Position numbers and translations under genes: made by a program | Notes under the pieces: model-generated | What the model was told of the DNA's origin: nothing | Database searches by the model: none | The model's input: the letters and a program-made list of their open reading frames with translations, nothing else | Shown here: one piece after another, positions 16,527-24,958 of the stretch | How the letters are laid out: each line of letters begins with the position of its first letter | How positions within the stretch are numbered: the first letter of the stretch is position 1 | Source: Segatella oris | Lineage (GTDB): Bacteria > Bacteroidota > Bacteroidia > Bacteroidales > Bacteroidaceae | Reading direction: 5' to 3' | Assembly: GCF_900637655.1 (NCBI RefSeq) | Contig: NZ_LR134384.1 | Location: forward strand, 1,116,001 to 1,180,000 | DNA length: 64,000 bases

Positions 16527-17030
16527 ATGAATAAGACTTGTATTATCTACGGTTCTTCAACAGGCACTTGCCAGGACCTTGCTTCTCGTATTGCAACAAA
16601 ACTCGGTGTAGACAGCGCTGATGTCTTCGATGTTTCTAAAGTTTCTGCCGATCAGATCGGTGCTTATCAGAATCTCATTCTCGGTACTTCAACATGGGGT
16701 GCAGGTGAAATGCAGGACGATTGGTACGATGGTGTGAAGACATTAAAGGCTGCCGGACTCAGTGGAAAGACTGTAGCTATCTTCGGTTGCGGTGACAGTG
16801 AGGGCTATTGTGACACCTTCTGTGGTGGTATGGCCGAGCTTTTCAATGCAGTGAAAGAGGCTGGTGCAAAGGTCATTGGACAGGTTTCAGCCGATGGTTA
16901 CACCTATGATGACTCTGAAGCTGTCGTTGACGGAAACTTCGTTGGCCTTGCACTTGACGAGGTTAACGAGGACGATAAGACCGATGAACGCATTGATGCA
17001 TGGGTGAAGGAAATTCAGCCAGAACTCTAA
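16527..17030 (+). CDS. fldA: Flavodoxin
   Basis: 167 residues, the usual long-chain flavodoxin length. The FMN phosphate loop is GSSTGTCQDLASRIA (residues 9-23). The isoalloxazine-contacting loops are STWGAGEMQDDW and GCGDSEGYCDTFCGGM. It carries low-potential electrons and replaces ferredoxin when iron is scarce. It is divergent from the porin/imelysin island and shares its promoter motif, which fits iron-limited expression. AAGGAATTAAAAA precedes the ATG. Confidence 0.95.
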   Translation: MNKTCIIYGSSTGTCQDLASRIATKLGVDSADVFDVSKVSADQIGAYQNLILGTSTWGAGEMQDDWYDGVKTLKAAGLSGKTVAIFGCGDSEGYCDTFCGGMAELFNAVKEAGAKVIGQVSADGYTYDDSEAVVDGNFVGLALDEVNEDDKTDERIDAWVKEIQPEL

Positions 17031-17041
17031 AATAAAGCAAC

Positions 17042-17386
17042 ATGCTGCAGACTGAAGCTGTACCGACCGACTTGAGAGTGCTCTCCGAGCAGATTTATCA
17101 ATACAAGAAGGGTGTGAGAAACATGGTTCTCTACACCTTTCCTGACCGCTATCAGCAACAAGCTGTATGCAAACTTGAGCGCCAAGGTATTGATTATCTC
17201 ATTCAGCCTGTAGGCAACAAGCGTATCAATCTGTTCTTTGGGCGCAAGGAATGTATGGATGCTATACGCACCTTTGCAGGTCGTCCGCTCAATCAACTCA
17301 CGCCCGAAGAAGATTTCATTCTCGGCACCTTGCTGGGCTATGACATCTGCAGTCAGTGCGAACGATATTGTAAACGCAAGGCATAG
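17042..17386 (+). CDS. DUF2023 family protein, flavodoxin partner
   Basis: 114 residues, starting 11 bp after the flavodoxin stop, so cotranscribed. It matches the small DUF2023 family found next to flavodoxin in Bacteroidetes (QYKKGVRNMVLYTF, NLFFGRKECMDAIR, EEDFILGTLLGYD). The C terminus holds CSQCERYCKR, three cysteines able to bind a metal or form a disulfide. The function is unknown; a role in flavodoxin maturation or regulation is plausible from its constant neighbourhood. Confidence 0.75.
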   Translation: MLQTEAVPTDLRVLSEQIYQYKKGVRNMVLYTFPDRYQQQAVCKLERQGIDYLIQPVGNKRINLFFGRKECMDAIRTFAGRPLNQLTPEEDFILGTLLGYDICSQCERYCKRKA

Positions 17387-17539
17387 CGGCCTTGCCAGTC
17401 TCATATAACTATAGTAACGATAGCGCTTGCAAACTTGAGAAAGTCCGGCAACGCCGTCATACAAGATATTAATTACCATTATCAATTAGAATAATCTTGT
17501 TCGCTACATAGATTTCATAATGTTTTTGTATAAAAGTAA

Positions 17540-17567
17540 AAGGGTTGTCGCGAGACAACTCTTTTTT
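17540..17567 (+). terminator. Terminator after flavodoxin/DUF2023
   Basis: AGGGTTGTC, loop GCGA, GACAACTCT then TTTTT: a 9-bp stem with one G-T pair plus a T-run. Confidence 0.75.
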
Positions 17568-17782
17568 CGTTTTAGGACATGAAGTGTGTGTAGATAAATG
17601 TGTTAAAGATGCATCATGTTATTTTACAAAAGCCTCGTCAGGACGGGCCTTGTTTCAAAAGAAATCGTCACTCGGTGGAAATACGCGAGTTTTGAGGCTT
17701 CTTTTTAATTGCTTGATAACCAATGCTTTAATGTAATTCGTTGCCTCTTATGTAATAAATAGCGGCTCATGGGTCTGTATTT

Positions 17783-17892
17783 TGTGCCATATTAGACGGT
17801 AAAGTGACGCAGAAAGCAAGCTGACTTGATGCAGAAAGCATGGCAATATGAAGCAGATAGCAGCGTCGTTTGATGCAAATGACGTGATATCG
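17783..17892. repeat. 22-bp phased intergenic array (copy 4)
   Basis: Units at 17783 (TGTGCCA), 17805 (TGACGCA), 17827 (TGATGCA), 17849 (TGAAGCA) and 17871 (TGATGCA), exactly 22 bp apart. Confidence 0.8.
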
Positions 17893-17960
17893 TGTTTTTT
17901 CTTGGGCTGCTAAAGGTGTGAAATTCATCCAGACAGTCATGTAAATGGGCAACTCTTTTT

Positions 17961-17993
17961 CTATTTGGTGTGGCCACAAAGAGTTAAAAACAG
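17961..17993 (+). repeat. Outer-end fragment of the composite element
   Basis: CTATTTGGTG, then about 13 bp, then AGTTAAAAACAG. The same pair of words ends the element at 24507-24797 and, reversed, opens those at 44591 and 53654. Confidence 0.5.
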
Positions 17994-18233
17994 GGACATA
18001 AAGTTTACAAATGGAAGTCTTTTCTCTGTTGCTTTTGGGTGGCTTCACCATGCAAAGTCCATTGATAACTGTCTATTTTTTCAAGGGAAAAAAAGACATT
18101 TTGCAGGATAGTTAGCTATAGTCTGCGGATTTTTCGGGCCTGCACTAAGTGTTGTTTTCAATCTTGAATGATGAAATTTAATGAGGAGTTACGCCCTTTG
18201 TATCACGAAATTGTGCTAAAAAAGATAAAAAGA

Positions 18234-18302
18234 AAAAGGGCAAAAGCGTGAATTTGGCCGGCAGATCTGCCATTATTGGCCTTCTCACTCTTTTGCCCTT
18301 TT
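18234..18302 (-). terminator. Terminator after the barrel gene
   Basis: AAAAGGGCAAAAG (18234-18246) pairs perfectly with 18290-18302; inside is a second palindrome, GGCAGATCTGCC. On the minus strand the stem is followed by TTTTCTTTTTATC. It begins 16 bp past the stop at 18318. Confidence 0.8.
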
Positions 18303-18317
18303 ACTTCTTTGTCGTTA

Positions 18318-18869
18318 TCAAATGTCGAACTTATAGCCCAATGTAAACTGGAATACGCTGTTCTTTGTGTTAACACCTTTGGCAACATTTGTTACACCGA
18401 AGTTGTAACGACCATCAAGAACGAAGTTCTTGTACTCGTAAGACAAACCAACTGGGATAGAAAGATCAAAGGTATTTGCTTTTAATTTGTCTTTAGCAAC
18501 GCAGAAACCTGGCTGAACACCGAGCTTAACTGCAAGGTTTTTAACTACATAAACGTTAGCAACTACAGGAATGTTCAAGTAGCTTGGCGCCCAAGTTACA
18601 GAAGCTTTACCTAAACGAGGCAAGTCAACTGTCTGCTTATTACCCTGACTTGAGTAGAGAAGTCCTACTGCAATAGAGTAGATATCGCCTAATTGATATT
18701 CAGCTTCTGCACCAGCTGCCACACCAATTCTTGTGTCACCATTCGTCTTTGTGACGTTAGAAACGTTGAAACCTACCTTAGGTTGAATGGTCAATGAACC
18801 AACTTCGCGCTGTGCAAACGTTGCAACTGAAGTGAGCAACAATGCTGCAGCCAATACAATCTTCTTCAT
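18318..18869 (-). CDS. Outer membrane beta-barrel protein (OMP_b-brl_2-like)
   Basis: 183 residues: signal peptide MKKIVLAAALLLTSVATFAQ, then about eight amphipathic strands (PKVGFNVSNVTK, AEYQLGDIYSIAVGLLYSSQG, YLNIPVVANVYVVKNLAVKLGVQPGF, FQFTLGYKFDI) ending in a barrel C terminus. The size and motifs fit the small eight-stranded 'porin family' barrels of Bacteroidetes. It has its own promoter (18956) and terminator. Exact role unknown. Confidence 0.85.
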   Translation of the reverse strand: MKKIVLAAALLLTSVATFAQREVGSLTIQPKVGFNVSNVTKTNGDTRIGVAAGAEAEYQLGDIYSIAVGLLYSSQGNKQTVDLPRLGKASVTWAPSYLNIPVVANVYVVKNLAVKLGVQPGFCVAKDKLKANTFDLSIPVGLSYEYKNFVLDGRYNFGVTNVAKGVNTKNSVFQFTLGYKFDI

Positions 18870-18955
18870 AATTCTTTCTTTTTAGATTTATAATATACAA
18901 TGTTATTACTGTATACGCAGTGAGTGTTTATTAATTTTATCTCTAATTCTGCCTG

Positions 18956-18963
18956 CAAAGATA
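18956..18963 (-). promoter_or_regulatory. -7 box for the barrel gene
   Basis: Minus strand TATCTTTG, about 87 bp before the start. Confidence 0.6.
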
Positions 18964-19118
18964 TGTTTTAAAAACTTATTTTCAAAATTTTTTTGACTTA
19001 TTTTGCTTTTTATCTTCATTTTCATTGGTTTACGACATGGTGTAGAACGGAAATCAAGATAATTTATCTCAGAAATTCATACTAATTATTCTTATATCTA
19101 AATTGCTTTCATCTCGTT

Positions 19119-20213
19119 TTAATAAAGCCTTTCATAACCCGCTCGCATACTTCTCATTGAGAAGTGTTCGTCGGCAAATCGTCGTGCCATGTCTTTCAAA
19201 TGCTGGCGGTTTATGGTCGGTAATACATCGCTAAATAAATGGATATATTGATTGATATCATTATTTTCTACGCGCAAAGGCCAGTCTTCAGGCAGTGTTT
19301 CATACAGTCCGGGACAGGCATTGATGATAGTAGGAAGTCCATTAAAGCTGGCTTCAAGCGATAGAATACTCAGTCCTTCAAAGCGTGAAGGCATGAGCAG
19401 GAAGTCGAAAGAAGCCATGTATGAGGCTAAATTGAATAGGGGTTTGCAGATTGAAACGTTGCTGCATTCGGCCAATTGCTCGGTGAGAACAGCCTCAAGT
19501 GAACCTCCGCCGATGACATGGAAGTAGCAGCATGGGTTGTCTTTTTGGCTTTTTATGATTTCAATCAGTGTGTCGATGCCTTTCTGTTCCTCAAATCTTC
19601 CGGCGAAAAGAATGTTTGTTTTGTCGGTTTTCAGATGTGGGTAAGGTTGCTGACTGACGGGAGCCACACCATTATATATAATAGGTGGGCAGGCATGATA
19701 AATGTTCTGATAGTTCTTTCTGACGGCTTCTGAAATGGCGACATTGGCATTCTGGCGGATGAAAAAGGCTTCTACACGCTGCCCCGTGCGCTCCATACCG
19801 GCCCAAAGTCGCGTGTTGTGAATGGTTCTTACAATCTTGCAGCGTTTCAAAGTCCAAGGAAACAGACGGAAAAAGCAGTAAGTTGCCAAGTCGGGCATCT
19901 CTGTATGACAGTGTATGGCACGTGGTTTATATTTCAGAAAGAGCCATAGAAACCACAGCGGAAAAGTCAAGGCAGCTAACCGTTCGAAGAGATAATGGAA
20001 ATGAAACTCGGGTATCCAGCCACGATGATAGCAGATGTTGTGGTCTTGAAGTTCCTTAATGAGCACCTTGGTAAAAGCACCATGCGCCCTGATAAGCTCC
20101 ACAACATGATACTCTATGCCCTCGGTGGCCGACTCTGCAATGTTGACCGCCACGCGTTCGGCACCGCCAACATCAAGATGTGAAACGATATGAAAGATCT
20201 TCTTTCGCTGCAT
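19119..20213 (-). CDS. Glycosyltransferase family 4
   Basis: 364 residues with the GT-B fold of GT4 enzymes. The N-terminal acceptor domain opens IFHIVSHLDVGGAERVAVNIAE; the C-terminal donor domain has NILFAGRFEEQKGIDTLIEI and the nucleotide-sugar EX7E motif in PSRFEGLSILSLEASFNGLP. It likely adds a sugar to a surface glycan from the cytoplasmic side. It is divergent from the flippase gene, and the two gene starts are 72 bp apart. Confidence 0.9.
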   Translation of the reverse strand: MQRKKIFHIVSHLDVGGAERVAVNIAESATEGIEYHVVELIRAHGAFTKVLIKELQDHNICYHRGWIPEFHFHYLFERLAALTFPLWFLWLFLKYKPRAIHCHTEMPDLATYCFFRLFPWTLKRCKIVRTIHNTRLWAGMERTGQRVEAFFIRQNANVAISEAVRKNYQNIYHACPPIIYNGVAPVSQQPYPHLKTDKTNILFAGRFEEQKGIDTLIEIIKSQKDNPCCYFHVIGGGSLEAVLTEQLAECSNVSICKPLFNLASYMASFDFLLMPSRFEGLSILSLEASFNGLPTIINACPGLYETLPEDWPLRVENNDINQYIHLFSDVLPTINRQHLKDMARRFADEHFSMRSMRAGYERLY

Positions 20214-20217
20214 ATTG

Positions 20218-20225
20218 CAAAAATA
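20218..20225 (-). promoter_or_regulatory. -7 box almost abutting the GT4 start codon
   Basis: Minus strand TATTTTTG, then CAAT, then the ATG at 20213. Transcription would begin at or next to the start codon. Confidence 0.45.
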
Positions 20226-20258
20226 ATGCTTTTCTTTTGAACTTCAATCAAATAGTCG

Positions 20259-20266
20259 TAATTTTG
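20259..20266 (+). promoter_or_regulatory. -7 box for the flippase gene
   Basis: TAATTTTG followed by CAAT, 20 bp before the ATG at 20286. Confidence 0.65.
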
Positions 20267-20285
20267 CAATTAAAACGAAACGGAA

Positions 20286-21785
20286 ATGGCAGAAAGCTTG
20301 AAAGAGAAGACAACAAGGGGGCTCTTCTGGGGTGCAATGAACAGTGGAACGACGCAATTGCTTAATTTAATCATCGGCATCTTCCTTGGACGGCTCATCA
20401 GTCCGGCTGAATATGGCATTGTAGGCGTGCTTACTATCTTCACACTGCTTGCCGGTAATCTGCAAAGTAGTGGCTTTTCGCAGGGCTTAGTGAACTTAAA
20501 AGCGCCACAAGCAAGCGATTATAATTCGGTCTTCTGGTTCAATATCCTTGCCAGTTTCGTGATTTATACCGTGCTTTTCTTTGCTGCTCCACTCATTGCG
20601 GCATACATCCATGAGCCTTGTTTGATAGAACTGTCACGCTTTGTCTTCTTGAGTTTCGTGATTTCCTCTTTCGGAATAGCCCACAGTGCCTATATGACGA
20701 AGAACATGATGAACCGAGAAATCGCTATCATTGGCGCCATTGCACTCGTCTGTTCGGGCGCAGTGGCCATCACGTTAGCCTTCTTAGGTTTCTCTTATTG
20801 GAGCTTGGCATGGCAACAAATCATTTATATTGCCGTGCTGAACCTTGGCCGTTATTATTTCGTTCCTTGGCGTCCGTCGTTTCATTTCACGTTTGAACCC
20901 GTCAAACGCATGTTCAGTTTCAGTGTGAATGTGCTTATCACAAACATTATCAACACTGTAAGCAACAACATACTGACGTTGTTATTCGGTGGACTTTACC
21001 CCATGAAAGCTGTTGGAGACTTCTCACAAGCCAACAAATGGAACACGATGGGCAGCTCTTTTGTAGCCAATGCAGTGGGTCAGGTGGCGCAACCCGTGTT
21101 GGCTTCAGTGAATGAAGAGCGTGGAAGAGAGGTCAGAGTGTTTCGCAAGATGATGCGTTTCACGGCGTTTCTCAGCTTTCCTGCCATGTTCGGATTGGCG
21201 ATAGTGTCACGCGAATTTATCCTACTCACGATTAAAGAACAGTGGATTGATGCCATTCCTTTGCTTCAAATGCTCTGCATCGGTGGTGCTTTCGTGCCGT
21301 TTTACACCATGTATCAGAATGTAGCTATCAGCAATGGGCGGTCGGATATCTATATGTGTTGCAATGTTTTGCAGATTGTTTTTCAACTTGGTATCATAGC
21401 AATTTTCTATCAATGGGGCATCAACAGCATGGTGATGTTCTATACATTGTTTATCATTGTATGGCTTTTGGTGTGGCAGTTTGCTGCGCATCGCATCATC
21501 GGTGTACGCTTGTGGGAAGTCGTGAAAGATGTTTTCCCGTCGATGTTTGTGGCTGCAGGCGTAATGGCTGTTACCTACTTTGTAACGAGTTTCATTGAAC
21601 ATCTTGCCTTATTGCTCATTGCCCGCATCATCATTGCAGCCTTGTTGTATGCTGCAATCATGAAAATGCTGCGTATGGAAATGATGGAAGAGATGATGAA
21701 ATGGGTGAAAGAGAAGAAGAGAAAACTACCTCCAATCCCTCCTCAAGAGAGGGGAGAGCATGCAGATAGGGTCTCCTTGAAATGA
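20286..21785 (+). CDS. Polysaccharide flippase (Wzx/MATE-like)
   Basis: 499 residues with about 12-14 membrane helices and family features GLFWGAMNSGTTQLLNLIIGIFLGRLISPAEYGIVG and FSFSVNVLITNIINTVSNNILTLLFGGLYPMKAVGDFSQANKW. Such proteins move undecaprenyl-linked glycans across the inner membrane. Neighbouring GT4 and GT2 genes fit a surface polysaccharide or O-antigen role. The last 15-20 residues (KLPPIPPQERGEHADRVSLK) come from an inserted C/G-rich hairpin repeat, which also supplies the stop. Confidence 0.88.
   Translation: MAESLKEKTTRGLFWGAMNSGTTQLLNLIIGIFLGRLISPAEYGIVGVLTIFTLLAGNLQSSGFSQGLVNLKAPQASDYNSVFWFNILASFVIYTVLFFAAPLIAAYIHEPCLIELSRFVFLSFVISSFGIAHSAYMTKNMMNREIAIIGAIALVCSGAVAITLAFLGFSYWSLAWQQIIYIAVLNLGRYYFVPWRPSFHFTFEPVKRMFSFSVNVLITNIINTVSNNILTLLFGGLYPMKAVGDFSQANKWNTMGSSFVANAVGQVAQPVLASVNEERGREVRVFRKMMRFTAFLSFPAMFGLAIVSREFILLTIKEQWIDAIPLLQMLCIGGAFVPFYTMYQNVAISNGRSDIYMCCNVLQIVFQLGIIAIFYQWGINSMVMFYTLFIIVWLLVWQFAAHRIIGVRLWEVVKDVFPSMFVAAGVMAVTYFVTSFIEHLALLLIARIIIAALLYAAIMKMLRMEMMEEMMKWVKEKKRKLPPIPPQERGEHADRVSLK
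21728..21762. repeat. C/G-rich hairpin repeat forming the flippase C terminus
   Basis: ACCTCCAATCCCTCC followed by GAGAGGGGAGAGC, the same layout as intergenic copies elsewhere, here translated as the end of the flippase. Confidence 0.6.
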
Positions 21786-21804
21786 GTTTTACGATGAGAA
21801 ACGC

Positions 21805-22740
21805 TCATATCCTCCTGTAAATACGGTATAAGATATCACTTACTTTCATCGGCAACCACGTTGTCATAGCCTTTAAAAACACTCTGTTGCGGGCTTTTAT
21901 GGGTTGGAACGGGCAATAGGTTGCAATCTCCTTGGGAGGCATACCGTTCTTCATGGCATCGCGATACATATTTAATAATCCCATATCAAGCGCCTGATGA
22001 TAAAGTCGTTTCACATCATTTTTCCTGAAAAAGTCAATCACGACAGCATTCGCTTTGAGCATGGAAACGAGGTTTTTGTGTGAGATTTGATGTGTATAGG
22101 AAGTGATATTGTCCGTGCGGTAATAATAAACAAGATCATCAATTGTCGTATAACGGGCTGAGAAAAAGGCACGGGGAACGACAGCATAATCCTCACAATA
22201 GTTGATATCGGGAATGGATTCAATATGCTGATCCTGTAGGAATGAACGGCGATATAGGCGTCCCCATATGTGATGTTTTACCAGATTTTGACACAACATC
22301 ATACGAAGATACTGATGATGTGAGGTTTTTGGTGGAAAAACTACAGCTCCCAAACGGTGTTCTTTGTACTCGGCATAGGCACCGCTCACGATGTCATACC
22401 GTGCTTTCTGCATTTCATCAACTAACAAGCTTACAGCGTTTTTGGGTACAACATCATCACTGTCAACGTGCAGAATAGCATCTCCTGTCGCATGGGTAAA
22501 GGCTGTGTGACGTGTAGCTCCCAAGCCTTTGTTGGTTTCATGGCGTATGATGTGCACTTGACTTGCCCTGTCAGGATAGTCTTCAAGCACCTTCTTAAGC
22601 ACTGAAATGCTGTTATCGGGGGAGCAGTCGTCCACGAAAATAAACTCTAAGTCACGGTAAGTCTGACTGAAAAGCGACCGAGCGCACTCGGCAATATACT
22701 GTTCAACACCGTAGACGGGAATGAGAATAGATACTTTCAT
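21805..22740 (-). CDS. Glycosyltransferase family 2
   Basis: 311 residues, GT-A fold. It opens with VSILIPVYGVEQYIAECARSL and FIFVDDCSPDNS, and has the metal-binding DxD in HVDSDD at 91-96. It transfers a sugar from a nucleotide donor, probably to the glycan exported by the neighbouring flippase. It starts 6 bp after the preceding membrane gene, so the two are one operon. The 3' end is convergent with the flippase gene, with a 19-bp gap. Confidence 0.9.
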   Translation of the reverse strand: MKVSILIPVYGVEQYIAECARSLFSQTYRDLEFIFVDDCSPDNSISVLKKVLEDYPDRASQVHIIRHETNKGLGATRHTAFTHATGDAILHVDSDDVVPKNAVSLLVDEMQKARYDIVSGAYAEYKEHRLGAVVFPPKTSHHQYLRMMLCQNLVKHHIWGRLYRRSFLQDQHIESIPDINYCEDYAVVPRAFFSARYTTIDDLVYYYRTDNITSYTHQISHKNLVSMLKANAVVIDFFRKNDVKRLYHQALDMGLLNMYRDAMKNGMPPKEIATYCPFQPIKARNRVFLKAMTTWLPMKVSDILYRIYRRI

Positions 22741-22746
22741 AGGCTG

Positions 22747-24099
22747 TCAATGTAACATGAAACGTAGGAAAAGCAGACCGTTGTGGGCCAACATGAACAC
22801 GGTGCAGAATACTAATGTGAGGCGCAGGACTTGCTGCACGGCAGGCCGTTGCTGGCGTTTGAGCAGGAAAGCAGCAGCAATCGGCAGGATGAAAGCCCAG
22901 TGAGCGGTCATGATATAGACTTCGATGAGTCCGAAACCAAGCACTAAATGCAGTAACATATCAAAGCTGAACCACGACAGACAGAACTGCATGAAGCGCA
23001 ACCTGAGGCCTGTCACGATACCACCGACAAGCAACAGCATCATGACAACGGCTATAACGTAGCACAGTTTGTTGTGATAAGCCACGAAAATCGGTCGGTC
23101 TTTGTTGACATCTTGCAGCATATGGTCTTCGTGCAGCATCAAAGATTCACCGAAAAGGTTTTCAATGATGCTGTGAGGTCGCGATAAGTGAAGGTCAGTC
23201 CAGCGGAAGTTCTCCCCTTCCATGATAGCATTGGCGTGGAGATGTGCTGTTTTTTCATTCGTTTCGGCAATGGTTTTACGAAATGAGGCATCTTTTTTCA
23301 GGCGCTCGGCCAATGTGTGTTCCCGTCGCTCCTGCTCGGGTTTCTGTATGTATTCATTGATAAGTGCGTATCCACAACCTATCAACAGCATCGGCATCAC
23401 CATCGAAATAAGGAATGATTTGGGGCAGAAAAAGCGTTTTCCATTGGCAAACCATTGTGCAAGTCCTATCTTTACGCAGTTCGTAGTGGTCACTCCTGTG
23501 GATAGGAAAAGCAGAGAGGCGGTCTTCCATGTACTCAACGGTCGGTTCTCAAGTATTGCTTTGCCTGCTACATAGAGTGTCAACAGCAGGAAAAACAACG
23601 ATAATGCAAAGTGATCGGGAGCCACAACAGTGACCATGATATGGCCGAATGTCAGGAAAAATGCCGATAACAGCAGGCTGTCACGATAGCTGATGCCCAC
23701 GATTTCGCGTAGAATGCGAAACAGAAACAACGTGGAGTAGAGTGACAAGATGATGAGAACCGTGGCCCAAATGAATATGGCACAGTTCATGCCGGTAAGC
23801 CCCATGAGCCAATGATTGAGTTGCGTGAGGGGATAAACAAAGACCGCAAGCAGCGGATGACGCTCCAGACTGTAGAGCGATCGCCATTCAGAAAGCGTGA
23901 TATAGGTAAAGGGATCGTAGCCCGAAAGATTGAAATATTTCATGAAAAGAGAGTAGTAACCGATGCGTCCGCAGCGAGTAAACTCCTCAAAATACTGATA
24001 GATAGCGAGTCCGTTCAGGGCAGACAAGTATATGAAAACTGCCAATGCAGGCCAGCGTTCCTCTTTTCTTATGTTGAATATGCGTAGTGGATTGATCAT
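22747..24099 (-). CDS. Polytopic membrane protein of the polysaccharide cluster (DUF6080-like?)
   Basis: About 450 residues with ten or more hydrophobic helices and a large polar loop at about residues 255-340 (EYIQKPEQERREHTLAERLKKD...). I start at MINPLRIFNIRKEERW because the promoter box at 24121 would otherwise lie in the gene. The overall look recalls membrane glycosyltransferase or polymerase-type proteins, possibly the Bacteroidetes DUF6080 group, but I see no diagnostic motif. Coupling with the GT2 gene suggests a role in glycan assembly. Confidence 0.6.
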   Translation of the reverse strand: MINPLRIFNIRKEERWPALAVFIYLSALNGLAIYQYFEEFTRCGRIGYYSLFMKYFNLSGYDPFTYITLSEWRSLYSLERHPLLAVFVYPLTQLNHWLMGLTGMNCAIFIWATVLIILSLYSTLFLFRILREIVGISYRDSLLLSAFFLTFGHIMVTVVAPDHFALSLFFLLLTLYVAGKAILENRPLSTWKTASLLFLSTGVTTTNCVKIGLAQWFANGKRFFCPKSFLISMVMPMLLIGCGYALINEYIQKPEQERREHTLAERLKKDASFRKTIAETNEKTAHLHANAIMEGENFRWTDLHLSRPHSIIENLFGESLMLHEDHMLQDVNKDRPIFVAYHNKLCYVIAVVMMLLLVGGIVTGLRLRFMQFCLSWFSFDMLLHLVLGFGLIEVYIMTAHWAFILPIAAAFLLKRQQRPAVQQVLRLTLVFCTVFMLAHNGLLFLRFMLH

Positions 24100-24120
24100 T
24101 GTTTGAGGCTCTTGTGTCTG

Positions 24121-24128
24121 CAAAAATA
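24121..24128 (-). promoter_or_regulatory. -7 box for the membrane protein/GT2 operon
   Basis: Minus strand TATTTTTG, 21 bp before the start at 24099. Confidence 0.55.
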
Positions 24129-24506
24129 CATAAAATTTATGATAAATCAGTACGACAAAGCTGCAAAACAGTAATCTGAAGTGCTGCAAAAAATGCTGTG
24201 AAAAGAGATGAAAAGGCTGACTAATTCACAGCATTGATAAGTTTGTGTCGGATATTGTGTATTGTCATGGCGGGGAAAGACAGCCGGCAAGGAACGTGAA
24301 AAGCGCTGACTTACAGGCCACCCCATGCTGTGTTGCTCCGCTTCTTCATCGGTTATCATTAACATATTGTGCCGGATGGCTCAGTTTACTTGCAGATATT
24401 GAACTATAATTCGCCTTTTCTGAAAAATATATACAATAGCTCTCGTGAGATTTACGCATTTGAAAATGAAGTTCCCTTGGCTCTGAATTCGCGCCGTTTT
24501 CTGTCA

Positions 24507-24797
24507 TTTTGCAAACTATTGACTATCAAGCGGTTATGAAAAACGAATTGAAAAGCGAGGTAAAATCAGGCAAATAAATGGCCGATTTAATATGAAAATG
24601 CTTTGTAAAATGCATCATTTCATCGCGCAATTTGATGCAAATAGCCGTGTAATCTGCGTCAAAATGCAGTGCATGATGAATGGAATTACATGGCAAGGAG
24701 ATAAAAATGGAGACATCGAAGCCATAAGATGGCTTCACACTCACGCTGAAGAAGAGTTTCCGTTTCTATTTGGTGAAGGATTGAAGTGTTAAAAAAC
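24507..24797. repeat. Composite intergenic element (about 290 bp), copy G
   Basis: Order on the plus strand: palindromic box 24507-24539 (TTTTGCAAACTATTGACTAT...), 22-bp array 24611-24698, perfect hairpin GAAGCCAT-AAG-ATGGCTTC (24718-24736), then CTATTTGGTG (24766) and GTGTTAAAAAAC (24786-24797). The same modules in reverse order and orientation make up 44591-44880 and 53654-53942. Confidence 0.75.
24611..24698. repeat. 22-bp phased intergenic array (copy 5)
   Basis: Units at 24611 (TGCATCA), 24633 (TGATGCA), 24655 (TGCGTCA) and 24677 (TGAATGG), exactly 22 bp apart. Confidence 0.8.
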
Positions 24798-24958
24798 AGA
24801 CAACAATTTTTATCCAAAAAGCATACGAAAGGAATGATTTTAGCTGTTGCATTACCTTTTACATCGCACGACTTAGTCTTTCAAAACACCTTGAGACAGT
24901 GGAAGAAAGATTGCAGCACATCGCATCTTGGAGCGAATTTCGCATGTCCTATCCCTGC

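Larger units (their letters stand above)
17387..18317. other. 931-bp convergent intergenic region
   Basis: Contains the terminator at 17540, the 22-bp array at 17783-17892, a fragment of the composite element's outer end at 17961-17993 and the barrel-gene terminator at 18234-18302. No supportable gene; the short frames lack start signals and family character. Confidence 0.6.
24100..24958. other. 859-bp intergenic region with composite element
   Basis: Between two minus-strand genes. The central 290 bp is a full composite element (24507-24797). The remainder shows no gene or RNA I can support. Confidence 0.6.

Noticed and set aside
24592..24792. Short ORFs over the composite elements (also 53657-53839)
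   Set aside because: They exist because the repeated element is open in one frame; the homologous copies do not keep the frame or start.
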